A DNA stretch of 7,105 nt, taken from positions 1-7,105 of the forward strand of contig CAYMST010000251.1 of the NCBI GenBank assembly GCA_964393115.1. The letters are read 5' to 3'. The DNA is from CAYMST01 sp964393115 (GTDB taxonomy: Bacteria; Bacteroidota; Bacteroidia; Cytophagales; Cyclobacteriaceae). The notes under the pieces are model-generated. The model saw only the letters and a program-made list of their open reading frames with translations, was not told the origin of the DNA and did not search any database. The position numbers and the translations under genes are program-made. How positions within the stretch are numbered: the stretch's first letter is position 1; each line of letters starts with the position of its first letter. Below are positions 1-7,105 of the stretch, piece after piece.

Positions 1-20
1 ATATATTTCCAAATGTGTGT

Positions 21-1790
21 CTAGCTACGTGCATCGTCATCTTCTTTTCTATCCGTATCTACGACCACTCTAAACACATTATTCCCATCACTACTACGGG
101 TATCACCGCTAAGGATTTTGATAGAGTCACCACCAATAAGCTGATAGTCACTAGGACTGGCTGTACCAGTAATTCTAATGGCGATCGTCACATCCTCAGA
201 TACAGGACTTGAAGCCACGGCTGTCAAGTTTACTTGTTGGTTTTCGTCAGGATCTTCACCAGTTTCATTGGAATCCAACTCTAAAGAAATAAGCGGGATA
301 TCATTATTGATGATTAAGGTATCCATACTCACAACAGCACCTAATGCGGTTTCAATCTTTACAGAATCACCAGTTTGAGCATTAGCGGGGATCACAAATT
401 CCAATAGTTTACTTGCATCGACTTCGAAGAATTCTGTTTCAATGGTATTCGCACCAAGGATGGAAACCTTATTAACATCAAATAAATTGAAGCCTTCAAT
501 AACAGCGACACCTCCTGCTGGAACCTCTTTCGTAACTAATGAAGTTATACCCGGTACAGGGGTTGTGATGGTGATTGACTCTGTCATCACCTCAGCGTCA
601 GCTGTTTTTAAGGTAATTGGACCATCGACCGCACCTAATGGAACCACCGCGAATACTCTTGTATTTGGGAAATTCGGATCTGCTTGGAACTCCGCTTGAA
701 TTAATTCATCATTCTCTGCTGTGAAGAATACTTCGGTAAGTTCACCATAGTTTGATCCACGTACGTTAACGGCCTCACCAGGACTTGCAGAGGTTTTGTC
801 TACTGAGCGTACTGTAAGGATATCTGCTCCTAAAATACCTTCTATAAGAATATCATCAATAACTCCACCAGTACCTACAGGTCCGAATTGTTCGGTATCA
901 GGATAAGAAAACCGGAACATTAAATTTTCCACTGAAGGAACGTTTGTCGCTTTCCTTTTCCATCCTTTTGCACCACCAATATCACCAACAAAAGTACCCC
1001 TAGAACTCCAAGTGTTACCGTTATCTACAGATATTTCTAGTTTAGGACCTCTAGTTACATTTCCACCAAAACCAGTAAAACCGGCGGATAATTGAGGTTC
1101 GACAAGGCTTGTAGTATTAATACCGGAAAAGGTAATTACAGCCCCTGCTGATAGTCGAAGTGCACTTGAGTGTGATCTTATATCATAGTTAACTCGTGGA
1201 AAATTATGTGAGAAAGCACCACTGAATGTAACCATATCGTTGGCTTCGACGGTTATATTATCGTTGTCAAAGCCTCCTTCATTAAATTTTTGTTGCACGG
1301 AAGCTTGTCCACCACCACCAAAAGGAAGATTGTCGAAGGACTCGTAGAAAAATACTTTATAGTCCGGCTCATTTTCTTTTCTGATAACAATTCGATGGCT
1401 ATTGTGAGCGATTTCTTCTGTAGCCGTCTTAACAATTAGACGGCCTGTGCTGGCATCATCTGTGACCAAGAAATTAATTAAGGTATCATTAACGACTTCA
1501 TAATCTTGTATGTCAAGTGTATCAATACTTCCTACAAGATTTTCAACAGGTACTATCTCGTTGCCGTTTCTGTAATCTCCACTTTGCCATATAGTAGCTG
1601 AGTCAAAGCGAACAAGCCATAGATTTTGGACGTCTTTGAATTCTGTACCGAATAGCTGGACTGTATCACCAATATTGGCAGCAACAGGGGTAAATCCTGT
1701 TATAGAACCTTGCCCAAACACCGAAGTGCCGGACAAAATAAGAGCGATCATAAGGATGCTCGTATTAAATTTAGTTAGAATATTATTCAT
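21..1790 (-). CDS. Secreted modular IPT/TIG and Calx-beta domain protein, possibly C-terminally truncated
   Basis: I do not recognise a named gene; this is a secreted multi-domain protein. Residues 1-27 form a type I signal peptide (KFNT, then a hydrophobic stretch, ending SVFGQ); there is no lipobox. Next come an IPT/TIG-like Ig fold (about 28-136, starting ITGFTPVAANIGDTVQLFG), a jelly-roll-like domain (about 145-318, starting FFYESFDNLPFGGGG and ending GGVIDDILIEG, like carbohydrate-binding or adhesion modules), two more IPT/TIG-like repeats (about 322-408 and 412-497), and a Calx-beta-like domain (about 498-589; ITGTASPSDYQL, FRVVVDTDRKEDDDA). The domain calls are by eye. The start is set by the signal peptide; no Shine-Dalgarno is present. 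It lies 47 bases downstream of the GH92 gene on the same strand, so co-transcription is likely and a role in binding the same glycan at the cell surface is plausible but inferred. The TAG stop falls where the last Calx-beta strand should continue, and no T9SS sorting domain follows, so the end may be a frameshift or a true short form. Confidence 0.85.
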   Translation of the reverse strand: MNNILTKFNTSILMIALILSGTSVFGQGSITGFTPVAANIGDTVQLFGTEFKDVQNLWLVRFDSATIWQSGDYRNGNEIVPVENLVGSIDTLDIQDYEVVNDTLINFLVTDDASTGRLIVKTATEEIAHNSHRIVIRKENEPDYKVFFYESFDNLPFGGGGQASVQQKFNEGGFDNDNITVEANDMVTFSGAFSHNFPRVNYDIRSHSSALRLSAGAVITFSGINTTSLVEPQLSAGFTGFGGNVTRGPKLEISVDNGNTWSSRGTFVGDIGGAKGWKRKATNVPSVENLMFRFSYPDTEQFGPVGTGGVIDDILIEGILGADILTVRSVDKTSASPGEAVNVRGSNYGELTEVFFTAENDELIQAEFQADPNFPNTRVFAVVPLGAVDGPITLKTADAEVMTESITITTPVPGITSLVTKEVPAGGVAVIEGFNLFDVNKVSILGANTIETEFFEVDASKLLEFVIPANAQTGDSVKIETALGAVVSMDTLIINNDIPLISLELDSNETGEDPDENQQVNLTAVASSPVSEDVTIAIRITGTASPSDYQLIGGDSIKILSGDTRSSDGNNVFRVVVDTDRKEDDDARS

Positions 1791-1837
1791 ATAGTTTTAG
1801 TATAAATAACGAGAAATAGTTTAAATCTTCATTTGGA

Positions 1838-4081
1838 TTAGTCGGAGACAATGATCTCTAAGGTACCTCCGTTGGTGAGGGCTTCATGACTGACTTGATA
1901 AGAGTCTGTGCTCTTACCGTTTAATTTAATGTCAACTATTTTTGCCTTATCACTCAATTCAGACTTGGATATTTTTTTTATCGTGAATTTTTCTCCTTTA
2001 AAGTATTTATTATCTAGTGAAACAGAGACTTCGTCAAAAACTGGTGTTGTCACCTGATAATTTGGTATACCAGGACAATCCGGATAAATTCCCATCATAG
2101 AAAAACAAAGCCATGCTGATAAAGTGGCCGCATCATCATTTCCAGGTAATCCTTTGACATCTGTGGTAAAATCTTGGGTTACCGCTTTGCTCACATGCTG
2201 CTGAGTTTTCCACTCTTGTCCTTTTACATAATTAAACAAATAGGCAAAAGATATATCAGGTTCATTGGTGATATCGAATTGGCCGATTGCAAATAGTTCA
2301 TCCAATCGTGAGATAAACTCCTTTTCACCTCCCATAAGATCAATTAAGCCAGGTATATCGTGATGCACGAAAAATAAATATTGCCAAGCGGTTCCTTCAA
2401 CATACCCAGGTCCACCGGAGTTCTTCCTAAACGGCATGTCGTAATATCTATTTAATGGATCAAAAGGTTCCATCCAACTGCCATCGCTGTATCTAGGTCT
2501 AAAGAATTTTGTTTCTGGATCCCATAATTTTTTGTACCCCATGCTTAGTTCAAAGAGTTCTTTTGCTTTCTCTTTTTCGCCGAGTTTCTCGGCAAATTTA
2601 GAGATGTTGAAATCAGCTAAGTGATATTCTAATGAGGTTGAAGCAGGTCCCCAAACGATACCATTGAACCATTCGAAGTCTTCAGCTTTACCTCCACGCT
2701 TATCCATTGGTATGAAACCGTGGTCAAGATATGCTTGTGCGCCAGGGCGTACCACGTTTAATCCATCTGTGTAGTAGACGTTCTTTAGCATCGCCTCTAA
2801 GGCACTTTTTGTATCAAAGTCTTGCACTCCCTTTAAGTAAGTATCAGCAATAACAATAGAGGCCGGATCACCAACCATGATAGCATGCTCGTGACCATAG
2901 GCCTCCCATTTAGGCAACCAACCCCAGTCTTTGTACATGGTGATCATGCTCTCAACCAGATCAGACTGTAACTGTGGATATGCTAATGCCAGAAATGGGT
3001 GAAGTGTACGATACGTATCCCAAAGTGAGTATACAGTATATTGTGGAGAACTCTGAATGGTGCCTACACCACTAGAATCTAACTTGGCGTACTCTCCATT
3101 AGCGTCATTGAATACTTGAGGTTGTAATAAACATCTATATAACGCAGTATAGAATTTGATTTTATCATCATCACTACCACCTTTAACTTGAATTTTACCT
3201 AATTCTGAATTCCATATGTCTTTTGCTTCACTTTGGACGGTGGCAAAGTCCTTATTAGCCAGTTCGGCCTCCAAATTCTTCTTGGCGTTCTCAACACTAA
3301 CAAATGATACTCCAACCTTAACAGTAACTGCGGATGGTTCGTCAAAATCATAAGAAAAATACGCTCCTACCTTACCTTCGTCTTGAACGGAAGAAATTTT
3401 CTTGTTGTCTTTATAGAGTCCAGACTCAGATGGTTTTTTACTTACAATCATATAGAAGTAAGAATTAAAGTCTAGATCATGACCACAGAAATAACCTTCC
3501 GTTTTGATACCTGCTACCGTAGAATCATTAACTTTCCATATAGTCCCTCCTTTTCTCCAGCTCTGGGCAAACCCTAAGTCGAGCATAATGTGAGATTCTC
3601 CTTTAGGAAAATGATACTGAGATATTCCGGTTCGTTGTGTTGCAGTCATTTCGGCAAAAACATTGAAGTCGTCGAGATTTACCGAATAGTAACCAGGTTT
3701 TGCTACTTCATTTGAATACTTGGATCTAACAGCAGAAGAATCAAATCCCAACGCTCCAGTTTGAGGACGCGTGATAATACTTCCAACTAATGGGCATCCA
3801 ACGCCTTGTGTTTGCAAGTGTCCGAACCCATAGAGATAAGGCTCTCCATAGTGATAGCATGAAGGACCATGGGCGTCGAAGAAATTGTGGTTGTGTGGGG
3901 CGACAGAAACCAGCCCGTTTGGCACTACAGCTGCGGGATTGTTGTTACCATCACCTGCGGTTCCAATAAACGGGTCTACCCACTTGGTATAATCCAAGTT
4001 TGTGTCTTGTTTTTGTGATGGAGTTTGACACGTTGTGAGAAGTGAAATGAAAAGAAATGAAGCGACTAGTGTTTTATACAT
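1838..4081 (-). CDS. GH92 family alpha-mannosidase-like lipoprotein
   Basis: Glycoside hydrolase family 92 enzyme. Characterised members are calcium-dependent, inverting exo-alpha-mannosidases acting on mannan or N-glycan mannose. Residues 1-18 are a lipoprotein signal with a lipobox-like LTTC (Cys18; Thr at -1 is unusual but tolerated), so it is probably membrane-anchored; no strongly acidic stretch follows the Cys, so surface or periplasmic placement is open. The N-terminal beta-sandwich spans about 33-285 (WVDPFIGTAGDGNNNPAAVV; YGFGHLQTQGVGCP at 84-97). The (alpha/alpha)6 catalytic domain spans about 300-690: YTALYRCLLQPQVF (311-324), YSLWDTYRTLHPFLAL (351-366), DWGWLPKWEAYGHEHAIMVG (385-404), FFRPRYSDGSW (526-536), YVEGTAWQY (560-568, Glu562 matching the family's conserved, likely acid, Glu), GLPGNDDAATLSAW (644-657, with the acidic pair 649-650). 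Length is normal for the family. The sole plausible start gives the signal peptide and is preceded by A-rich sequence. It is the first gene of the leftward pair. Linkage specificity cannot be assigned; several motifs are non-canonical. Confidence 0.96.
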   Translation of the reverse strand: MYKTLVASFLFISLLTTCQTPSQKQDTNLDYTKWVDPFIGTAGDGNNNPAAVVPNGLVSVAPHNHNFFDAHGPSCYHYGEPYLYGFGHLQTQGVGCPLVGSIITRPQTGALGFDSSAVRSKYSNEVAKPGYYSVNLDDFNVFAEMTATQRTGISQYHFPKGESHIMLDLGFAQSWRKGGTIWKVNDSTVAGIKTEGYFCGHDLDFNSYFYMIVSKKPSESGLYKDNKKISSVQDEGKVGAYFSYDFDEPSAVTVKVGVSFVSVENAKKNLEAELANKDFATVQSEAKDIWNSELGKIQVKGGSDDDKIKFYTALYRCLLQPQVFNDANGEYAKLDSSGVGTIQSSPQYTVYSLWDTYRTLHPFLALAYPQLQSDLVESMITMYKDWGWLPKWEAYGHEHAIMVGDPASIVIADTYLKGVQDFDTKSALEAMLKNVYYTDGLNVVRPGAQAYLDHGFIPMDKRGGKAEDFEWFNGIVWGPASTSLEYHLADFNISKFAEKLGEKEKAKELFELSMGYKKLWDPETKFFRPRYSDGSWMEPFDPLNRYYDMPFRKNSGGPGYVEGTAWQYLFFVHHDIPGLIDLMGGEKEFISRLDELFAIGQFDITNEPDISFAYLFNYVKGQEWKTQQHVSKAVTQDFTTDVKGLPGNDDAATLSAWLCFSMMGIYPDCPGIPNYQVTTPVFDEVSVSLDNKYFKGEKFTIKKISKSELSDKAKIVDIKLNGKSTDSYQVSHEALTNGGTLEIIVSD

Positions 4082-4129
4082 TTTATTTTTAAATGGAATT
4101 TCTTGCTAGTTTAACAATTGTGGCCTGGA

Positions 4130-4137
4130 TAAAACTA
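4130..4137 (-). promoter_or_regulatory. Candidate -7 element for the GH92 operon
   Basis: Read on the minus strand this is TAGTTTTA, one mismatch from the Bacteroidota -7 consensus TAnnTTTG, 48 bases before the GH92 start codon. No convincing TTTG element sits 19-21 bases upstream (the best are CTTT- or TCTT-like), so the call is tentative. Confidence 0.18.
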
Positions 4138-4275
4138 TTGTTTTTTAATTCGCTATAAAGAATAGAGAAAACAAAGAAGATTGGCACTAAATCATAAAAC
4201 GAGTGATATAAATTCTCAAGTAGCCATGTGATCATAGTATCTAACCAAATAAACATGAAATAGTTCAATTGATTG

Positions 4276-4306
4276 TTTTCGACACTCTTGCTGAGGGCTA
4301 TTTTTA
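4276..4306 (+). promoter_or_regulatory. Candidate promoter for SusC gene (upstream candidate)
   Basis: TTTT (4276-4279), a 19-base spacer, then TATTTTTA (4299-4306) resembles the Bacteroidota consensus TTTG - 19 to 21 bases - TAnnTTTG with one mismatch in each element. Initiation a few bases further on, near 4312-4315, would put the inverted repeat at 4317-4340 at the very 5' end of a roughly 100-base leader. In AT-rich DNA such matches occur by chance, so this is a weak call. Confidence 0.25.
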
Positions 4307-4316
4307 CTTCGTATTC

Positions 4317-4340
4317 ATGAAATGACAGAAGTCATTTTAT
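4317..4340. repeat. Imperfect inverted repeat / hairpin upstream of SusC gene
   Basis: Arms ATGAAATGAC (4317-4326) and GTCATTTTAT (4331-4340) pair over 10 positions, nine Watson-Crick and one G-U, around the four-base loop AGAA. It lies 75 bases before the SusC start codon. It could be a dimeric regulator's operator in DNA or a 5' leader hairpin in RNA. No T-run follows directly, so it does not look like an intrinsic terminator. Confidence 0.55.
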
Positions 4341-4352
4341 CAAATCTACATT

Positions 4353-4379
4353 TTGAATAGGTGTAAGAACATATTATTG
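4353..4379 (+). promoter_or_regulatory. Candidate promoter for SusC gene (downstream candidate)
   Basis: TTG (4353-4355), 16 bases, then TATTATTG (4372-4379) has one mismatch to TAnnTTTG, but the spacing is at or just under the short end of what is described for Bacteroidota. It would give a leader of about 30 bases and would place the TGTAA repeats over the -7 and start region, where a bound protein could block or aid initiation. It is an alternative to the candidate at 4276-4306. Confidence 0.2.
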
Positions 4380-4409
4380 TAAGAATGTAAATTTTCAAGC
4401 CACTTACAT
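4362..4409. repeat. TGTAA repeat cluster just upstream of SusC start
   Basis: TGTAAGAA occurs exactly twice (4362-4369 and 4378-4385, 16 bases apart), a third TGTAA starts 8 bases later (4386-4390), and ATGTAA (4385-4390) is mirrored by TTACAT (4404-4409) with a 13-base spacer. The whole cluster lies within 54 bases of the SusC start codon. It could be a set of regulator half-sites, or the last inverted pair could form a weak hairpin near the start codon. Function is not shown by sequence alone. Confidence 0.4.
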
Positions 4410-4415
4410 ATAAAT

Positions 4416-7105
4416 ATGTTATTCAATTTTACTAAAGCGGGCCTTCTTCTGGTCCTTGGGCTTTGTTCTACTTTGAACGTGTTGGCCCAAAGCAGTTTTC
4501 AAGTTTCTGGTAAGGTGGTAGCCAAGGTAGACGGATTTCCGTTGCCTGGGGTTACAGTAGTAGTGAAAGGTAATCCTTCCTTGGGAGCCGTTACGGATCT
4601 TGAGGGTAATTACGTCATTACATTACCTGACGGAGAACAAGATTTGACTTTCAACTTCGTTGGTTATAAATCACAAACTATTCCAGTGTTGGATAGAAAA
4701 GTGATTAACGTTTCTTTACGTGATGATGTGGAACTATTGGGAGAGGTTCTTATCACAGGATATAAGGAAATGGAAGAGATTGATATTACGGGTAATATCG
4801 AAACGATACAATCCAAGGATATATCAGATAATTCAGCGCAAAACTTTCAAACCGCATTACAGGGTTTGGCTACAGGTGTAGATGTGAATTCATCTGGTGG
4901 ATCCGTAGGTGGACCTACATTTATTCGAATTAGAGGGGTAGGGTCGTTTTCCAGTAATTCCGAGCCACTCTACGTAATCGATGGGGTTCCTATTTCATCA
5001 TATCCACCTAATGGAACCGCTAATTTTGGTACAACTTATAGTCCCTTGTCCACGATTGACCCGAATAATATAGAGAGTGTATCCATTTTGAAAGATGCAC
5101 AGGCATCAGCGCAATATGGTTCGAGAGGAGCTAATGGGGTAATCATCATTACTACCAAGAGTGGAAAAAAAGGTCAGGCACAATTCAATTTCAACTACTC
5201 TTATGGTATAAGCGAACCTACTAATCTTGTAGAAATGTTGGGTACACGTGATTATATCGAGATGTATAAGGAGGCCAGAAGAAATAGTGGAGATACTACA
5301 TCTAACACGTTTCCTCACTTTCCTTGGATTAGACCTTTTCATCAAAATATTGTTGTTGATAACTCGGTAGACTATCCAACCTTTGGAACGAGAGCAGACG
5401 GAGGAGTCGATTCAACGACAGTTCGTCTTCGTGATGATAACAAATATGATCGGGTTTATCGCGTTGGGGTTGAGCAAAGAGCTTCCTTATCCGTGCAAGG
5501 AGGATCCGAAAAAACGACATATTATGTCAATACTTCGTATCTAAATAGTCAGGGAATTCTTGAGCAAAATGATAAAGAACGGGTTAATGCCATAACGAAG
5601 ATTACATTTAAGCCGGTAGAGAAGTTAAAAGTTGGGGTATCAGTGGATTTATCATTTGATGAGAATACATTTTTCCCGACTAATATTTTCTTCATCAGTA
5701 ATGTAAGAGGTTCAGGCTCACCATTTGAGTTTTTTAATCAACCAGTAGGATTAAATTTTATTGAAAATTCTTTACCGTTCTATCCGGATAGAGAGTTAGA
5801 TGGTACTTATTGGAATACCAATTCGTTAGCAAACCCCATCCCAACATTGGATCCAAATATTTATGAGAATACTACTCAAAGTATTAGAACGATAGCCTCT
5901 ACATCGTTGAAGTATGACATCACTAAGGACTTGTCCGCCAGGTATCGAGGGTCTATAAATTACCTGTATCAAGATGCGGACCTATATTATTCTCCGTCGG
6001 CGACCACTCAATCTATTCGATTTCCTGGAAGCAAAGGTTTTACCGAGCAGAAGCTCAGGTTAAACCGACAGTTGACTAGTACTGTAATGTTAGATTATGT
6101 TCGAGATTTTGGAGATCATGACGTAAACGTTTCAGCTGGATTTGAATATAACGAACAAATAAATTCAAGATTAGAAAGCCAAGGTATAGGATTACCATTT
6201 AGCCCGCGTCTTAGGGATTTAAGTGTAGCGGATAATAATAATGGAGTTATTCATGAAACCAATGGTGTTGTTTTCTATTCATACTTATTTCTTTCTGACT
6301 ACAAGTTTAAGGATAGGTATTTACTAAGCTTTAACATAAGGACTGACGGATCGTCGAGATTTGGTGATGGTAATAGGTGGGGAGTCTTTCCGAGTGCATC
6401 GGCAGGTTGGATTCTCTCAGAAGAGAGATTCATGAAGTCGTTATCGTTTATATCGCTTCTTAAGATTAGAGGAAGTTATGGAATTGTTGGTAATGCCGAA
6501 ATTGAACAAGCTGCAGCGTTCGCTGGCTTTGGCATTAACCCAGATTCTTATGGAGGAAGTTCGGGCTTGAATATAGCCAGAACCGAAGAGTCCGCGCGTA
6601 ACTTAAAGTGGGAAGATGGACAGACTATGGATATTAGTATGAATTATGGTCTATTCAAGGATAGGATTTCCGGCTCTTTTGGTTATTTCAGAAAACAAAA
6701 CAGAGACCTCATTATGAAGCTTGATGCTTCTAATACTACCGGTATTGGTACTTACAATATTAATATTGGGGAGATGAGAAATGAAGGTATTGAATTTGAT
6801 GTTACCGCACACATTATAGATCGAGCATTTAAGTGGGACTTAGGATTTAGATATGGAACGATTAAAAATGAGATTTTATCTTTTATAGATGGAATTGACG
6901 AAATAACTGTCCTTGATGGATTGGGTGTGGCGCGAGTAAATCAACCAGTATCTGGATTTAATACTGTAGTTTTCAAGGGAGTAGATCCGGCGACTGGAAA
7001 TGAAATTTTTGACGATCCAAATAGTGATGAAGATTTCATATTTGACCCATTGGTACATACTGGACAGGATATGGTTCCATTAAGACAAAACATTGACGGT
7101 AAACA
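4416..7105 (+). CDS. SusC/RagA-family TonB-dependent outer-membrane receptor, 3' end cut by window
   Basis: Outer-membrane importer of the SusC/RagA class, which takes up oligosaccharides (or peptides) with a SusD-type lipoprotein, powered by TonB-ExbBD. The frame is open from ATG 4416 to the window edge: 896 codons, no stop. Family members are usually about 1000 residues or more, so roughly the last one to two hundred residues are missing. Residues 1-25 are a signal peptide (hydrophobic LLLVLGL, ending NVLAQ). A carboxypeptidase-regulatory-like beta domain follows (about 28-104; VSGKVV, PLPGVTVVVKG, TDLEGNYVI, FNFVGYKSQ), then a TonB-box-like EVLITGYKE (110-118). The plug spans about 120-250 with the SusC signatures FIRIRGVGS (169-177), LYVIDGVP (185-192) and KDAQASAQYGSRGANGVI (226-243). 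The rest is the beta-barrel, for example RTDGSSRFGDGNRWGVFPSA. There is no STN domain, so transcriptional signalling through an anti-sigma factor is unlikely. An in-frame stop at 4380-4382 leaves this ATG as the natural start; no Shine-Dalgarno is seen. It is divergent from the GH92 gene, and a susD-like gene is expected downstream but not visible. Confidence 0.96.
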   Translation, partial: MLFNFTKAGLLLVLGLCSTLNVLAQSSFQVSGKVVAKVDGFPLPGVTVVVKGNPSLGAVTDLEGNYVITLPDGEQDLTFNFVGYKSQTIPVLDRKVINVSLRDDVELLGEVLITGYKEMEEIDITGNIETIQSKDISDNSAQNFQTALQGLATGVDVNSSGGSVGGPTFIRIRGVGSFSSNSEPLYVIDGVPISSYPPNGTANFGTTYSPLSTIDPNNIESVSILKDAQASAQYGSRGANGVIIITTKSGKKGQAQFNFNYSYGISEPTNLVEMLGTRDYIEMYKEARRNSGDTTSNTFPHFPWIRPFHQNIVVDNSVDYPTFGTRADGGVDSTTVRLRDDNKYDRVYRVGVEQRASLSVQGGSEKTTYYVNTSYLNSQGILEQNDKERVNAITKITFKPVEKLKVGVSVDLSFDENTFFPTNIFFISNVRGSGSPFEFFNQPVGLNFIENSLPFYPDRELDGTYWNTNSLANPIPTLDPNIYENTTQSIRTIASTSLKYDITKDLSARYRGSINYLYQDADLYYSPSATTQSIRFPGSKGFTEQKLRLNRQLTSTVMLDYVRDFGDHDVNVSAGFEYNEQINSRLESQGIGLPFSPRLRDLSVADNNNGVIHETNGVVFYSYLFLSDYKFKDRYLLSFNIRTDGSSRFGDGNRWGVFPSASAGWILSEERFMKSLSFISLLKIRGSYGIVGNAEIEQAAAFAGFGINPDSYGGSSGLNIARTEESARNLKWEDGQTMDISMNYGLFKDRISGSFGYFRKQNRDLIMKLDASNTTGIGTYNINIGEMRNEGIEFDVTAHIIDRAFKWDLGFRYGTIKNEILSFIDGIDEITVLDGLGVARVNQPVSGFNTVVFKGVDPATGNEIFDDPNSDEDFIFDPLVHTGQDMVPLRQNIDGK

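Larger units (their letters stand above)
4082..4415. promoter_or_regulatory. Divergent intergenic control region between GH92 and SusC genes
   Basis: This 334-base AT-rich stretch has no credible gene in it and separates two genes that start away from each other, so it must carry the promoters for both the leftward GH92 pair and the rightward SusC gene. It contains an imperfect 10-bp inverted repeat (4317-4340), three copies of TGTAA followed by an inverted TTACA (4362-4409), and weak matches to the Bacteroidota promoter consensus on both strands. No regulator gene lies in the window, so the controlling protein is unknown. The shared placement suggests co-ordinated control of enzyme and transporter, which is inference. 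Confidence 0.75.

Noticed and set aside
15..699. Short plus-strand open frames opposite the modular secreted protein (15-212, 178-378, 442-699)
   Set aside because: They lie entirely antisense to a long frame with a signal peptide and recognisable domains (the first only overhangs its stop by a few bases), and show no family resemblance or start signals of their own.
1253..1435. 60-residue minus-strand open frame inside the modular secreted protein
   Set aside because: It is an out-of-frame overlap within the same strand's real gene, and its product shows no recognisable features.
1791..1837. Terminator or separate promoter between the GH92 gene and the modular protein gene
   Set aside because: The 47-base gap contains no stem followed by a T-run and no convincing promoter match, so read-through in one operon is simpler.
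4317..4340. Intrinsic transcription terminator
   Set aside because: The stem is AT-rich, is not followed by a T-run, and lies between divergent gene starts where no transcript needs to end.
4416..4490. Reading Cys17 of the SusC signal peptide as a lipoprotein attachment site
   Set aside because: The preceding residues (LGL) do not fit a lipobox, and NVLAQ at 21-25 fits a normal type I cleavage site, as expected for a beta-barrel receptor.
5106..5520. Minus-strand open frames opposite the SusC plug and barrel (5106-5345, 5329-5520)
   Set aside because: The plus-strand frame is unbroken here and carries diagnostic SusC motifs; the antisense products look like random translations.
6876..7058. 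60-residue minus-strand open frame near the right edge
   Set aside because: It is antisense to the continuous SusC barrel frame and has a low-complexity, AT-driven composition.

Overview
The window looks like part of a Bacteroidota genome, probably a free-living or marine member of the Flavobacteriia/Cytophagia type. The basis is a SusC/RagA-type TonB-dependent receptor, a secreted GH92 glycosidase, AT-rich DNA, and start codons preceded by A/T-rich sequence with no Shine-Dalgarno motif. Genus and species cannot be read from it.

Layout: two genes run leftward on the minus strand and one runs rightward on the plus strand, separated by a 334-base divergent intergenic region (4082-4415). The minus-strand pair is a 747-residue GH92 alpha-mannosidase-like lipoprotein (1838-4081) followed after 47 bases by a 589-residue secreted protein built from IPT/TIG-like, jelly-roll-like and Calx-beta-like modules (21-1790); they probably form one operon. 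The plus-strand gene (4416 to beyond 7105) is a SusC-family receptor cut by the window edge, with 896 codons visible and its C-terminus missing. A SusD partner would be expected just beyond the right edge but is not seen.

Working together (inference): this is the edge of a polysaccharide utilisation locus. The GH92 enzyme would trim alpha-linked mannose from a mannan or N-glycan-like substrate, the modular secreted protein could bind glycan or act at the cell surface, and the SusC receptor (with an unseen SusD) would import the released oligosaccharides. The receptor has a carboxypeptidase-regulatory-like N-terminal domain and no STN signalling domain, so it is probably not wired to an anti-sigma factor itself.

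Points worth a second look: the GH92 signature motifs deviate from the textbook family at several places; the modular protein stops abruptly inside a Calx-beta-like domain 20 bases from the window edge, possibly by frameshift; and the divergent intergenic region holds a 10-bp hairpin and a cluster of TGTAA repeats upstream of the SusC gene. I found no RNA genes, mobile elements or CRISPR arrays, and nothing that clearly amounts to an undescribed system.
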